64,000 bases of DNA, from NCBI GenBank assembly GCA_018398575.1, contig JAGTXZ010000011.1, positions 2,728,001-2,792,000 on the forward strand, written 5' to 3'. The notes below the pieces were generated by a model that saw only the letters and a list, made by a program, of their open reading frames with translations, ran no database searches and was not told the origin of the DNA. The number at the start of each line of letters is the position of its first letter. Position 1 is the stretch's first letter. Source of the DNA: Ampelomyces quisqualis. Its lineage: Eukaryota; Ascomycota; Dothideomycetes; Pleosporales; Phaeosphaeriaceae. Position numbers and translations under genes: made by a program. Below are positions 32,350 to 43,829 of this stretch, piece by piece.

Positions 32350-32720
32350 TCGTAATTTTACGACTCGAACAGATCACTGCTACAGGGCGGTGTACCACCT
32401 AACAATGATATGAAAAGGCTTATTAGTGAGGGGTTGTAGATGTACAAGTGCAACGCTTTCCACCGCATCTCATCACGCCAAAAAGGCTATTGTTAAACGT
32501 TCGATGTGCGGGTTGAGCTGGTTGCTGTATGAGAGGTCAATGGTGGCTGTTGGTGGAATGCTGATGCTTCGTGATATGCTGGCAACTTGGGGAAGGCGAA
32601 CTGTGGCTCGTGCATTGTGGCGCAATCTAACCTACCCCACCTGCAGGAGGCCAATATTGAACGTTACACCACACGATTGTAAGGCATCATCCTTCGCAAC
32701 TACAACAAAACACCATCATC
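32350..32720. other. Intergenic region before the Dap1-like gene
   Basis: Contains the 3' end of the ureohydrolase transcript and the promoter of the next rightward gene. No other feature recognised. Confidence 0.4.
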
Positions 32721-33280
32721 ATGTCGGACTCTGCAGAGCAACCAAAAAAGGAGAGATTCGCTCCCAAAGAAGCCATCACTTTGCAGCCCCCAAAAGATGA
32801 CATAATCGATCGCGAGTACCTTGCGAAGTGTGATGGTGAGCATGGCTGCATCGAGGCACTGGAAAGACTGTCTTTAATTGAATCTAGGCACAAATGAAGG
32901 ATATCCCACCCTTGTAGCCATCAAGGTATATGCCTCGGGGAACGTTTGCTGCGGTGTTCGTGTTGCTAATGCATTTCCAGGGCGACGTCTTCGACGTGAG
33001 TGGCAAAGAGACCTACGCACCTGGCAAAGGTTATCACGGTACGTCACAACTTGTATGCCGCATCATCTGGAACCAATCTCACTCTATCCATTTAGTCTTT
33101 GCGGGCAAGGAGCCGAATCGAGCGCTGGGGCTTTCTTCACTCAAACCAGAGGACTGCATACCGGACTTTTCAGCCTTGTCAGACAAGGAAAAACAGGTTT
33201 TGAATGACTGGCACACTTTCTTCAGCAAGCGATACAACATTGTGGGCCGAATGCAGCCCGAGAGTGCGGCCAGCCTTTAA
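32721..33280 (+). CDS. dap1: Dap1/MAPR-type heme-binding protein
   Basis: Four exons, 32721-32835, 32888-32925, 32981-33038 and 33096-33280, give 131 residues. The cytochrome b5-like core of membrane-associated progesterone receptors is clear: REYLAKCDGTNEGYPTLVAIKGDVFDVSG, then YAPGKGYHVFAGKEPNRALGLSSL and a DWHTFFSKRY helix. In yeast and animals these small heme proteins support cytochrome P450 enzymes of sterol synthesis (for example CYP51) and damage resistance. Tyr residues in the KGYHVFAG loop are the expected heme contacts in place of the His pair of true cytochrome b5. There is no N-terminal membrane helix, as in yeast Dap1. The symbol is given from family resemblance. Confidence 0.88.
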
Positions 33281-33866
33281 GAATTCCAAGCTCAGCATTT
33301 GCCAGCTCAATACAACAAGCGCGAAACCACAACATCGAATTTCGGTTTCTAGTTCACTCTTGTCACACTGCTTTACCTGTGTATCTTCTTCCACAATCCG
33401 CGGTGAGATGGCCGGTTCAAGATTCTATCTCGTGGATGGAGATCACAAACACTGCGAGGGTAAACCGACATTGGATCGGGCATGCCTCTCAACATCAAGC
33501 ACCTCAACATAGTATCTGAGTCCTGATTAAACACCCGTATGGGCTCTAAGGCGATGCGTTTTATGCCCATTGAGCTAGGTGACGACTTTTTGCGAGCTAA
33601 AATACAAATAGGGATATGCTGGTCACACATATACCGCCATCCAAGGGCTAGTTCTAACAACTCCAGGCTAGGATCACCTCAGGTGTCTCCTGGACCAACC
33701 TGCAAATTTTGTAACTTCCTACCAGACTATTTCACTTCGGAACCGTTACGAAAACCAATTCGAGCCCGCCAATGGCTGTCGGTCGTCCTTGCTTGCTAAG
33801 GTGTGTGCACCCGGCTTCTGTGGCGCTCATCCTATCAAGCGCAAGAGTCTTTTCTTGCTTTGAACA

Positions 33867-34109
33867 CTATCTTCTGCCGGAAGTACTGTGATATTCCTGA
33901 CTATCTAGACTTCCGCCACTCCTGATAGCACGTTGTTCGGCTTGAACGCAGCTACCGCACTTGGATCCGCCCTGGATCCACTCGCGGTCGTAACGCCAAG
34001 CGCCGAAGCATTGGTGGCCTGGGTCGTTACGTGCGAAATGGCAGTGCCGAATGAGTCGTTTTTCATCGTGGCCACAAACAGTGAATGTGATCTTTTCGTA
34101 AAAGCACAT
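33867..34109 (-). CDS. Small Cys/His-rich hypothetical protein
   Basis: An 80-residue frame from an ATG at 34109. It begins MCFYEKITFTVCGHDEKRLIRHC and has six cysteines with CGH and CGSC pairs. Short proteins beginning MCxYxxTxxxxCGH are common in Pleosporales-type fungi and have no known function; the resemblance is to that general pattern. It stands alone in a gene-poor stretch, and its C-terminal 20 residues look unconstrained, so it could be one exon of a longer decayed gene. Confidence 0.4.
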   Translation of the reverse strand: MCFYEKITFTVCGHDEKRLIRHCHFARNDPGHQCFGAWRYDREWIQGGSKCGSCVQAEQRAIRSGGSLDSQEYHSTSGRR

Positions 34110-37100
34110 CGTGTTCGAAGCTGTCGATGGGATGTTCTTTTCGGCTATATACCCGACAAGCTAGCTAATTCGTAAGTATTTTACTGTACTCATCAAAATA
34201 CAGACTACTCACTCGAGAGGACGGATAAATATTCGTCTCTATTTTTGTAATGCGGTGATCTGCCTAGCTTAGGAGGGAAATAACCGTGTCGCGTGTCGGA
34301 TCTTGGACGAACTGTGGAATGTCAACACATACAGGTATGTTAGCATGTTCTTATATACGAGTCACCCTTGTTAATCTCCCAGCATAGTCCTTTTGCGAAT
34401 ATCTCTCCAGCCGCGATTTCCCCAGTCATTGTGTTTGCTAGTCCTAATCGTATGCAGGCTGCTAGACGAAAAGTACTTACGAACCATGACCGTTACGCTC
34501 ACTTGCACAAATGTGATACAACAAGAGGTTCCAGCATTACAAGCCTGTGCGCTGCACCGGAGGCCTCAACGGACATGTTGGTGGGTCGACGGGAAGCTGA
34601 ATCAGACCGAACGACATGCATACAGCACTGCACGGACCTTGGCAGCAGCGCACCCCAGTGCATGGAGCATCCTTCTACATGAGGTGTGACTTCATACCTT
34701 CTGGGTCCGTCCGCGATACGCGCTGCTACGAAGAGGTTTCACGCAACATAGGAAGAGAAAAGAAGATGTGGCTCTGCTCATGGCCAGACGCCGCAACATA
34801 GCGAAAACCCCAACGTAACCCCTTCGCCGCTCTCTGAGCATAGCGACTTGCCCCCGATATCTCACGATCTCCCTTCATGGACTGAAAGTGCCTTTTAGTC
34901 TCGCTCGTTTAGTATCTGGAAACATCATGACCTCTCCATGTTGTGTGGGCAAGAACGTTTCCTATCCTTGGTAACAGCGATTTGTGGCACAATACCCGGT
35001 AGCACTTGCTTGAGATACCCTCTTTCGCGGGATGGAAGCACCTGAAGCCATTTTGATGCTACGACTACAAGCCAAGATGGTTCCGCATCCCCGCGGACCA
35101 GACAAGGCTAAGGCGGAGCCAGGTCCCACCAGTAATAAGTCAATTCCAGCACATGACATCGATCCCGGTATCTTTTTGAGCGTTCCCGGCTCTTTCAAAG
35201 CTAAATCAGATAATTCCAAGAATGACGAAGCTTCGGCGTTTTCTGCCATGCAAGCTTTTCACGTCACCCAGCGATGCCTCCTGCAGTCGACAAGCTCAGT
35301 CCCCACTATATTGCACTGCGTACTCGCACTACTGCACGTGTCACGCTCTGCTTTGTGCAAGGAAAGTGTAGAATGGTGGCACCCAGCGAGGTCGGTACCG
35401 AGTGTGATCATATTTCGAGTTCTCGATGCGTCTTGAAGAATGACTTACTGGCTTGCGCAGGATGACGGAAAGTGACAACGAATCTACCACTATGCGTATG
35501 ATGCAGGCTTATAGCAGCACCCACTCCATCCCCCCTTTCCAATACGCCTGAGTTTGCTACCCCGTCAACACCAAATGAACGCAGACCTCCTCATCTACCA
35601 AAGATCATCATGGTGCGACTCTGAAATTTATATCGTACTAGTAGCTAAATCAAGCTCTCTGGAGACATATGCGTCGCAACTAACCCGATTTCTATCACTA
35701 CAACTGTAGTGCTCCGCTGTATAAGTACACCGCATACTTAGAAGCAGGTCCAAACATTTCGATGTGCGATTGAATCGACCCTAGCTGCGCTGATAGTCAC
35801 ATGGAGGGTTGAAACACCTTCGCTAGATGTACCGGTACACTTAGCGCAACATCTGAGCCACTGCCGGAGCTGGAGATTTACGGTATAGCCGGCCAACCTT
35901 CTGGGTCATGCACGACCGTTTGCTCCAGAATCGGTGGCGCTGGATGAAAAGCTTCGCTCTAATGTAGAGCCGACAGTGTAACTGCTGGTGCGGTACAAAT
36001 AATCATGCTCTAGATTAGCTTCGTCTCTTCCGCTTACCACATGCTTGGCTACGGATGCATCATTCGATACACCATGTCTACGGAGGGGCGACTAGGTCGA
36101 GCAAAGGTACAGGAATAGAAAGAAAATGTTGTACACGCTGGCCACGGGGGACGGGCAGGTACACAAGACACTTTGATGCTTGTTGGCTGTCGGGCGACAT
36201 TAAGCAGTCACTGCATGACTATCTTCCGGATTGCTGCGAGCCTCACAAGATTTGACCCAGATAAGCTTGCTGGAAACATTTTAATTTCAGGCCCGATGGT
36301 TCTGGGACCGGACAAGAAGCCAGCATGCCTGAGGACTATACGCGGCGAGCGCATCGAACGAAGGACCTGACCGCAACCACATGAGTCACCATCGAGTAGA
36401 GCGACCAAGTCGCACAATACTTACCGAGCCTTTCCTTGAATCAATCCATGCCGCAAAAAACATACAGTACCGGGCGCTTGGGACCGCGGGCGGGGATATT
36501 GCACGGGCGTGAAGCGTGACACCCCCGGAATGCACGACAAGTCAACTCGAACACTCTCACCTTGGTCTGGACTCCGTACTACGTACCCCTTTCCAACTCA
36601 ATGTACGCGAGCGAGGACGATCTTAATTCACCATACATCAACACTCCAACGGCTGCCCTGTAGGTGCGGTAGCACACCAATCTCTAACAAACTCGCATGG
36701 TCATTTCTCGCCGTCGCACACGGGCGCGGGACTCGAGCCACGCACCAGTCGTACACAATCTGCCGTACCCGTTCACATGCGCAGAATGGGATACAGCGAA
36801 TAAACACCCCATGCAAAACTCCGTGAAACGAGCCCCCCACACGTCCACATACACATTGACAACATTCTACATATATCCCGGGAGCAACACCAGCATAGCT
36901 CAGGGTCAGCTCACATATACAGCCCCCCCCCCTGCCTTGAACCTGACATGGAACATGTGGCTAGCCAACTAAACCCACCGCGCACCACCTACATGCACTC
37001 CACCGCATCCGTCCCACGCCCAACTCACTCACTCTCGCGGCCTCGAACCGCGCCGGCCCGCTGCCGTCGCCGCGCAGATCGGCATACCGAATACCCACCA

Positions 37101-37711
37101 AGCAAGCACTGCCTTGCCTCGTACGGAAGTCCGCATACATGCCTACCAAAGTTCACTGCGGTAGATAAGATAGGTAAGGTAACTTTTCCGTGCGGCTTAC
37201 CCTTTCCCCGGACCGAAGCCAGCTGCGTTGTCAATAGAATATGCCATGCATACATGAGATGAACCTAGAACCATGGGTTCGCGCGGCTCGATTAATCGCG
37301 TCGCCTGGGATGTGTGTGTACATGAGCTGTGTGAAAAGGGTCGCTTCAACGCCTTTTCCAAGGGACTTGGTAAGTAGTTTGTTTCATGCGATTGAAAAGG
37401 ACGGAATGGGTGTTGGAGGGGGAAACACGGTTGTAGGTATGAAGACTGTCTTGGGCTTGAAGCGGGTGGGGCTTGGCAAAGTAGTGCTTGGGGAGTCCAT
37501 GTCTCGAGTGATGAGAAACGCGGTTTGGAGCCACGATGCCGCTAGACCTGCAAGATGGAGATGGATGTGTTTCACGAGGAAAAATCAGTGGCTTTTATCC
37601 AATGGGCATATGATCATACCGTGCAAGAAGGATTAATTTGGATGCGGGATATCAACGCCATCGCTCAATGCAACATGTCCTCCCCTCTCCCCCCTTTTGC
37701 ATCATGATTCA
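34110..37711. other. 3.6 kb stretch with no recognisable gene
   Basis: Neither strand shows a frame with family features, nor do neighbouring frames join into a plausible spliced product. The base composition is ordinary rather than AT-rich, so it does not look like a RIP block. A run of nine C near 36920 and a few short direct repeats are the only local features noted. It may hold a diverged relic or non-coding transcripts, but nothing in the sequence proves this. Confidence 0.4.
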
Positions 37712-39940
37712 TCACGTCTTCCCAGCCTTCTTCGCCTTTCTCTTCATTCTTTTCTGCGCAATGATCCTCGTCCGCTGCGCAATCTTATCCTTGTCCTCTG
37801 ACCCAGCGGCAGCAACCGCACTGTCTTCCGCACCCGACGCCCCCTGTGGCCTTTTACTCTTCTTCCTGCCCGCCTTGTCCTTGCGAGTGTCGGTCCCCGT
37901 GTCATCGTCACGCTTGCGCTTCTTATCTCTAGGCTTGTCCTTGTCTTCCTTGGCCTGGTCCTCACGGGTGCTACGTCTCGACACGACGTTTGCATTTTCA
38001 ATCGCGAACTCAGCAATGAGACGCTTGCGTTTGTCTTCAAGTGCTTCTTTCGCAGCTTGTTTGTTCTTGGGCAGTTCGCCCTTGACTTTGTAGTCGACGG
38101 CATGGCCGTTGAGCCAGCGCAGGCCCATGAGTGCGTTCCGGTGTGTGTAGTACTCGATGAAGCCGTAGCCGCGCGAGCGACCTGCGCCGGTTTCTTCAGT
38201 GACTTTGCTGCCAGCCGTGGTTTCGAAGACGACTTTGGCTTGCTTGACGATGCCGACGCCGCGCTTTTTGCGCTGCTTTTCGGCGACGAGCATGGCTTGG
38301 CCGCCGCGGATGACTTCTTCTCGGGACAGCTTGTTGCGCTTGCCGGCTTTGACATCGGCGGCGAAGCCAACAATGGCGGATCGTGCGAGGGCCTTGAGGT
38401 CTTTGGACGTTATGCTGCGGGGGATGTTGCGGATCGACAGACGGGTGAGGGAGAGATGCAGGGAGGGATTTTCTTGGATCTGTTTGCGACGGAGCGTAGC
38501 ACTCTCCTCACGCATCTTGACCTCCGAGGGGGATAATTGCTGGTATAACGGCGAGTTGGAGGCTATGGTGCCCTCGGAAAGGAGATAGAGCCGACGCTTG
38601 TCTTTGTCTCTGCTGAAGCGTGACGCCGCGCCCTCGGCGGTGAGTCGTGTGGCTTCGCTCTTATCCACTGCGCGACTGAGCTGCAGAATGCGCCCTTCCA
38701 TGGTGTATTTGCCCGACGGGTCGGCGTCGGCATCTTCGAGCACCGAGTGTGTGACGGTGATGGTTGAGCCGTCCTTCTTGTCTAGATTCCTAGTCTGCAG
38801 CTTCACGCGCGGCACGCCCTTGAGACAAGCAATCATGTCCTCCTCGTTGTAGAAGCTGACGAAGCCTGTGCCCTTTGGTCGCTCGGTCTCGCGATCGAGG
38901 ACGACACGTGCAAATCGCACGCTGCCGAATTGTTCAAAGTGTTCTTGGAGGCTTTCGTCGGTGACGGTGAAGGGCAGGTTGCGGATGAAGACTGTAAACT
39001 CCTCTCGCTGCGGTCTGTCGTCGCCGAGCTGGAGGCCGCCCTCTTCGTCGCCGCCGTCGCCGTGCTCGTAGTCGGTGTTGCTGTCGTCTGGGTCGTCCTC
39101 GTCGTCTGGGTCGTCCTCGTCGTCCTCGCTGCCCCCCTCGGTCTCATCATTGTCCGAGCTGAGTACTGAGCTCTCGGCATCACTCGGGTCGTCCTCTTGC
39201 TCGTCTCCTTCCTGCTCGTCTCCCTCCTGCTCGGTCTTTTGCAGGCCCTGCCATGTATCTCGGTCGACGGCCCAATCGACGGCAATGGCCCTGCCGTCAA
39301 TCTCCTTGCCATTCAGCCCTTGTATGGCCCTCTCCGCGTTCTTCTTCCCCCGCAGCGCGACGAAAGCGAAGCCTCGCAGCTCGCCCGACGGCTTCTTGGG
39401 CAGCGTGACGAAGTTGACTTTGCCGTAGCTGAGGAAGTGCTTGCCGAGCTGGTCGGGTGTTTTGATGCTCCACGGCAGGTTGCGAACGATGATCTTGGGT
39501 GCCTGCGCGTCCTTCATCTGCTGCTCGCGCTCGGCCTTGAACCTGTTCGGCTTCGCTTCCCTGACCTCGCCCTCGCGCTGGCGTGCCTCGGCAAAGTCGA
39601 GTGCCAGCTTCTTGCCGTGCAGCACTGCGCCCTTCAGCTCCTCCTTCGCCCTCTGCGCATCCTCGACGTCGGCGAATGTGACGAAGCCAAAGCCCTTGGA
39701 CGCCTTGGTCTCTTTGTCGAGCACCACGAGCGCATTCTTGATTGGGTACGATTCGGAGAAGAAGGTGGTCAGGTCGTCTGTGGTGACGGCCGGCGCGAGC
39801 CCGCGAACGAAGAGTTGTCGGCGGGCAGCTTCTTTTGGTGTTGCGGCGGCGCCATTGGAGCGTGGCTCGACATGGGCCGTGGCGGTCACGATGTCAGCAC
39901 CCGTCTCGGACACGCGCTGTCTTTTTCTGCGTGGGGCCAT
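37712..39940 (-). CDS. nop4: Nucleolar RNA-binding protein NOP4 (RBM28-like)
   Basis: A single exon for 742 residues. The frame extends upstream to 39988 without an ATG, so the start is the ATG at 39940 (MAPRRKRQ). Four RNA-recognition motifs are visible: RRM1 (QLFVRGL ... KGFGFVTF, about 42-118), RRM2 (IIVRNLPW ... RGFAFVAL, about 152-228), RRM3 (VFIRNLPF ... KGTGFVSF, about 318-400) and RRM4 (LSIRNIPR ... RGYGFIEY, about 505-610). A long acidic stretch lies between RRM2 and RRM3, and a Lys/Arg-rich tail ends the protein. This is the arrangement of yeast Nop4 and human RBM28, needed for 27S pre-rRNA processing and 60S subunit assembly in the nucleolus. Confidence 0.92.
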   Translation of the reverse strand: MAPRRKRQRVSETGADIVTATAHVEPRSNGAAATPKEAARRQLFVRGLAPAVTTDDLTTFFSESYPIKNALVVLDKETKASKGFGFVTFADVEDAQRAKEELKGAVLHGKKLALDFAEARQREGEVREAKPNRFKAEREQQMKDAQAPKIIVRNLPWSIKTPDQLGKHFLSYGKVNFVTLPKKPSGELRGFAFVALRGKKNAERAIQGLNGKEIDGRAIAVDWAVDRDTWQGLQKTEQEGDEQEGDEQEDDPSDAESSVLSSDNDETEGGSEDDEDDPDDEDDPDDSNTDYEHGDGGDEEGGLQLGDDRPQREEFTVFIRNLPFTVTDESLQEHFEQFGSVRFARVVLDRETERPKGTGFVSFYNEEDMIACLKGVPRVKLQTRNLDKKDGSTITVTHSVLEDADADPSGKYTMEGRILQLSRAVDKSEATRLTAEGAASRFSRDKDKRRLYLLSEGTIASNSPLYQQLSPSEVKMREESATLRRKQIQENPSLHLSLTRLSIRNIPRSITSKDLKALARSAIVGFAADVKAGKRNKLSREEVIRGGQAMLVAEKQRKKRGVGIVKQAKVVFETTAGSKVTEETGAGRSRGYGFIEYYTHRNALMGLRWLNGHAVDYKVKGELPKNKQAAKEALEDKRKRLIAEFAIENANVVSRRSTREDQAKEDKDKPRDKKRKRDDDTGTDTRKDKAGRKKSKRPQGASGAEDSAVAAAGSEDKDKIAQRTRIIAQKRMKRKAKKAGKT

Positions 39941-40612
39941 GATGGGAGAGGATGTTTTTTTTTGATGCGCGATGTCTGCCTGGTCCAAAAAGTTGACCGA
40001 AAAAAAGTTCTACCGATCGGTGGTTGCGTCCTCCCGCGCCGTCCTTGGCAAGGGTAAAAGCGGGGCCACCGCACATGGCTTAGCACTTACCATGCTCGGT
40101 TTAGTCAGCAGTCCGCCGTGACGTAGACGGCTAGTGAGTCTTGGCCAACAACAACCCACCATCATCGTCATGCACTTTTGGTAGTTGGGTTTGGACGCTC
40201 CCATAGATAATTCGGTGTTGTATCTTGCTGTTGGTGTTAGTCTAGGGTGTTTTGTTACGAGTGCTCTCCTGCCGAGTACGCTTGTCGTTTTCCAGAGCAT
40301 GTCAAGGCGCCATAGGTGAATGATTTGCGTTTTCAATATCCCAGGGCGGTTTGGGTTTTCCTATCCGCAGTATCTTTCACATTGTTGAAGGAGGTTGAAG
40401 TGCATGGCCTTGCATTGAGCCTGGTCATTTCTTATCGCATCAGCGCGTTACTCGCCATGCCGCATGTAATAACCTTACCCATTCCAGTATCTCCTTCAAG
40501 CAACTTTCTACTACCAGCGACATGCACCTCTGCTGAGTCATACAATGTACCCGCATATCTGTCCCGTCCACACTACTTCAATCCGTACTACCTCCTCCTA
40601 ACCCCGCAAATA
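39941..40612. other. Divergent intergenic region
   Basis: Promoter region shared by NOP4 (leftward) and the NTF2-like gene (rightward). The frame of the latter is open back to 40316 and includes an ATG at 40457, so part of this stretch may be coding. Confidence 0.4.
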
Positions 40613-41155
40613 ATGACAGAATCCCTTCTCAAGTCCCTCTACCACTCCTACCGCCACACCTCTGACATCGACGCAAAAGGCTTCTACTTGTCACCAACAT
40701 GCATGCAGATATGCCGCTCCATCCCCACTTTCGCAGCAACCATGCGCGAAGAGATAGTGCAGTACCTGAAAGACGCGGATCATGGGAAGATAGCCGTCGA
40801 ACATGACGCGAAAAGCAAGGGCGTCTACACCATCCGCTCCCTCCTTCCCGCAGAATCCGAATTCAGTACACCAGACGTCACTGCGCATATCGGGCTCACG
40901 CCATCAGAGCTTGAACAGCGAGCAAGAGACGAGGAGTGGGTTGGTATGCGCGTAGACTTGTGGGATGAAGGACCGGTTGGGGAAGGTTTGCTGGTCAAAG
41001 TACAGTATTGGTGGCGCGAGGAAGATGTTGTGCCGGGGGAGGGGAGAGAGGATGACGTGGGTTGCAGGGGGTGGAGGCAGTGTTTGCATGATATCACGTA
41101 TCTTGGCGTGAGGGATGGGAGCGAGGGAGGGGAGGGGTTGGAGGTGAGGGAGTAG
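40613..41155 (+). CDS. NTF2-like / SnoaL-like hypothetical protein
   Basis: The frame is open from 40316, and in-frame ATGs lie at 40457 and 40613. I choose 40613 (MTESLLKSLYHSYRHTSDID, 180 residues) because the conserved-looking part starts there and the extension is hydrophobic and of unlike composition. The helix with a following D-x-K-G-F-Y, the SPTCMQICRS segment and MREEIVQYL are typical of small fungal NTF2-fold proteins in the SnoaL-like group. No catalytic residues can be named. The last 40 residues are Gly/Glu-rich and may be disordered. Confidence 0.6.
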   Translation: MTESLLKSLYHSYRHTSDIDAKGFYLSPTCMQICRSIPTFAATMREEIVQYLKDADHGKIAVEHDAKSKGVYTIRSLLPAESEFSTPDVTAHIGLTPSELEQRARDEEWVGMRVDLWDEGPVGEGLLVKVQYWWREEDVVPGEGREDDVGCRGWRQCLHDITYLGVRDGSEGGEGLEVRE

Positions 41156-42085
41156 GATGGGGGCGGAAGGGGTGAGCTCGAGTGGCAGCCTGCTTAAGCA
41201 ACGTTCCCTTCACTGCTTCTCTAACTGAATGACACGACGTTTGATCTCGCTACTTTTCTCGACGCCACTCTTGTACAGGGACCGTATATCCCTATGCACC
41301 ATTCTTACCCGCACGGTGATTTTCCGCTGTCAGAGTCGGGCATGTGCTGGGTGGGATTCTTCTCGGGTGTACAAGTGATGTAGCACAACAATGCCCTTGC
41401 TCGCTTACTTGTCTGTGTAATAGCAAAAAGTTGAGCGAGTGCAGAAAAACAAGGAAGCAAAAGAAGCCTCTGCTTTCCCAAGGGAAGAAACCCGTTAGGT
41501 CGACACGTTTACTTTTCTCAGGACTCTGGTGTGAGAAATCTTATTGCGCTTGGTGCAGCGAAAAGGTAGCAGTAAGTTCATGTTCGAATATGATGTTCAG
41601 TGTTGCGAGGCAACCCTCACTCTCAAGCAACAACGCTGCATGTTATGACGACACCAAAAGTAGCTTGATAATCATGTACTTTCTTTAAGCCACATCAAAA
41701 GCTAGGACATTCGATTACGGTTTAAAAATGTCAAGTTACTACATTCCTTGGAAAAGATGATACAGCTGACGAACTCGAATTCACATGTGACATGCGCTCA
41801 CCAAGGCCATGACTACGTGCAAGTCTATATCCCACATAGATCTTCCAGCACAGAAAATTGCTTCCTTGAGAGCATCTGAGATTTCTAAGGAGAGTACACT
41901 GCTTTGTTTGCTTTGTTACAGTATCGAAAATGAGTGAACGATTCTCTCGAAACCCTATGCACTAGCGACTACGCTTTTCCAAATGAAGCGCTAGCGCAAA
42001 GTGTCCGCTTTCGGCCGCAGCCAGGCTCTCGACCAGCAAACTTCTGCAACACTGCCTCTACCATCTACCACACTGCGACAGTACG
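41156..42085. other. Intergenic region with no supported gene
   Basis: Space between two rightward genes. Small frames occur, none with recognisable features. Confidence 0.4.
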
Positions 42086-42769
42086 ATGAACACTCTATCG
42101 CCACTCCTAAGAATTCCGCGCGAGCTGCGTGATGAAATCGTCAAGCACGTCTTCGAGGACTTTGACCAACAACATCTGCTCATCGACAAGTATCACAACG
42201 TGCTCGAACAGAATATCACACCACCATTTCGAGCACTGCCGTCAATATGTGCCACCTCACTACAACTGTACTTTGAAACCACTCCGTACTTCCTTCGCAA
42301 CATCAAACTACTCTCATTCAACCTCGCAACAACCTGCTGGCTCCGGAAATGGCTCGCTACATTCCCACGCAACCTAGGCTATCTCTCAATCCACCACCTC
42401 TCCTTCCGCAACTTCCACGGCCCCGAGCAAATCAAAGGTTACGAGCTCCTCGCGCTGTGCTCAAACATACGAACCTTGAACATCATGTTCGGCGACGAAT
42501 ACTCTGACCCGGGAATCGTGCCATCGCTGGCGATTAGTTCGCTCAGCAGCGCCATCAACGCTTACGAGAGCTTCGACAATGTGCTGCTTATTCATCAGCT
42601 GTACAGGATAGCTGAGCTGCCGAACTTGCAAGTCTTTGAGTATGGCTTTCATGATTGGGACGAGCCGGTGAGCGGGGCGAGAGAGCGACAGATCACAGAA
42701 TGGTTTGGAATGAAGTTCAGGGGCAAGGGGAGGGATGTGAGTGTTGTTTGCAAGCAGATGCAAAGGTAA
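42086..42769 (+). CDS. F-box-like (2EXR-type) protein
   Basis: A single exon for 227 residues from the ATG at 42086. The N-terminus LLRIPRELRDEIVKHVF is the F-box-like helix of this short ascomycete family, with the diagnostic IPRELRDxI pattern. ATSLQLYFETTPYFLRN is the next typical block (normally a NRQI/L-x-E-x-x-x-YF motif). The remaining residues form alternating hydrophobic segments, perhaps loosely LRR-like. No role is known for this type. The gene stands between gene-poor stretches. Confidence 0.65.
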   Translation: MNTLSPLLRIPRELRDEIVKHVFEDFDQQHLLIDKYHNVLEQNITPPFRALPSICATSLQLYFETTPYFLRNIKLLSFNLATTCWLRKWLATFPRNLGYLSIHHLSFRNFHGPEQIKGYELLALCSNIRTLNIMFGDEYSDPGIVPSLAISSLSSAINAYESFDNVLLIHQLYRIAELPNLQVFEYGFHDWDEPVSGARERQITEWFGMKFRGKGRDVSVVCKQMQR

Positions 42770-43829
42770 AGTAATTAGAGCGCGGACAACGTGGATGATG
42801 TTGCGCTTGGACGGTACTCATGAGCATAAAGTTCTGTTTGCCCCCTGGCAATCAGCCGCTGCTTGATATCAAAGTTGCCGGTTTTTTCTCTTGCGAACGA
42901 CGGGCATGTCAGACCATGTACGGCACGAGGTTCATATTGAGGTTTCTCTCGATATATATCACACGTGCTATGACTTTGAGAGCGATTAGTCCGCCCACAA
43001 GGATCGTCGCTATCTGGGGTGAGTAGGGAAGAATATACCTAGTACTTAATTTGCTTTGATCTGCACATACTTACGACGCTAAGATAATAAGTCTAACGTA
43101 TGCAATAAGAGTATAATGAGAGCGTGTCCTTCTAATCTCTACGATGCGTCATAACGACATAACGCGATGCAGCGAAATTTGTTCCGTGTGCCCCGCCCAG
43201 TACAATAACGATGTTCTCGATAGCCTGTAAAGCGATGAACAGCAGGAAGAGGATCTCCTCATGCTTGTAGTCGCAAGATATGTCGTACGGTATGGTCAGG
43301 CACGCCGCACGCCGCACGCATTCATGACCCTTTTCCCAGCCCTTGACCAATCCTTGATACCGGCCAAGGACTCGGCGTCTTCGATGGTAGGCATTGGATT
43401 GTGCGCTAACGGGATGTTGTCATTGTCGTGAGGACGCGTGTTTAGAGTGGAGGCGCGTGAACAATAGGGCTTGGACACGTGGGCCCGCACTGTAGCGGGA
43501 CCTCGGGAAGCATGCCAAATGTTGGTAATAAGAGCTCATACTGCACCCCAATGTTTGAGAAGATAAAGCACGAGGAAAGGAGTAAAGAAGAGACGAACGT
43601 AACACATAAGACTTTCGCGTGGCGCACCCTACCCAATGGCTGGAGGCCTTGGCGGACCTGGCCCACAAGCCAATCGGAGTACCAGTCTCCACTTCGTTGA
43701 CGCGTCAACACGTGGAAGGGGAATATCAAAGCTAAGCTAGACGACGAGTCTCAATCGCATTGCTGTATTCGCCTCTGACCGTCTAGATCTTACATTGAGC
43801 AACTGCTCTGTACTTGATTTACTACAGTT
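42770..43829. other. Intergenic region with membrane-like fragments
   Basis: The minus strand has two short frames with hydrophobic stretches, at about 43020-42920 (IATILVGGLIALKVIARVIY) and 43265-43135 (EEILFLLFIALQAIENIVIV). They may be debris of a membrane-protein gene but have no start, no joinable splice sites and no family signature that I can name. Confidence 0.3.

Noticed and set aside
39197..40057. 286-residue plus-strand frame opposite NOP4
   Set aside because: It overlaps the four-RRM gene and has the low-complexity composition typical of an antisense frame.
42917..43350. Minus-strand hydrophobic fragments as a membrane-protein gene
   Set aside because: No start, no phase-compatible splice sites and no recognisable signature; order of the pieces does not fit a known family.
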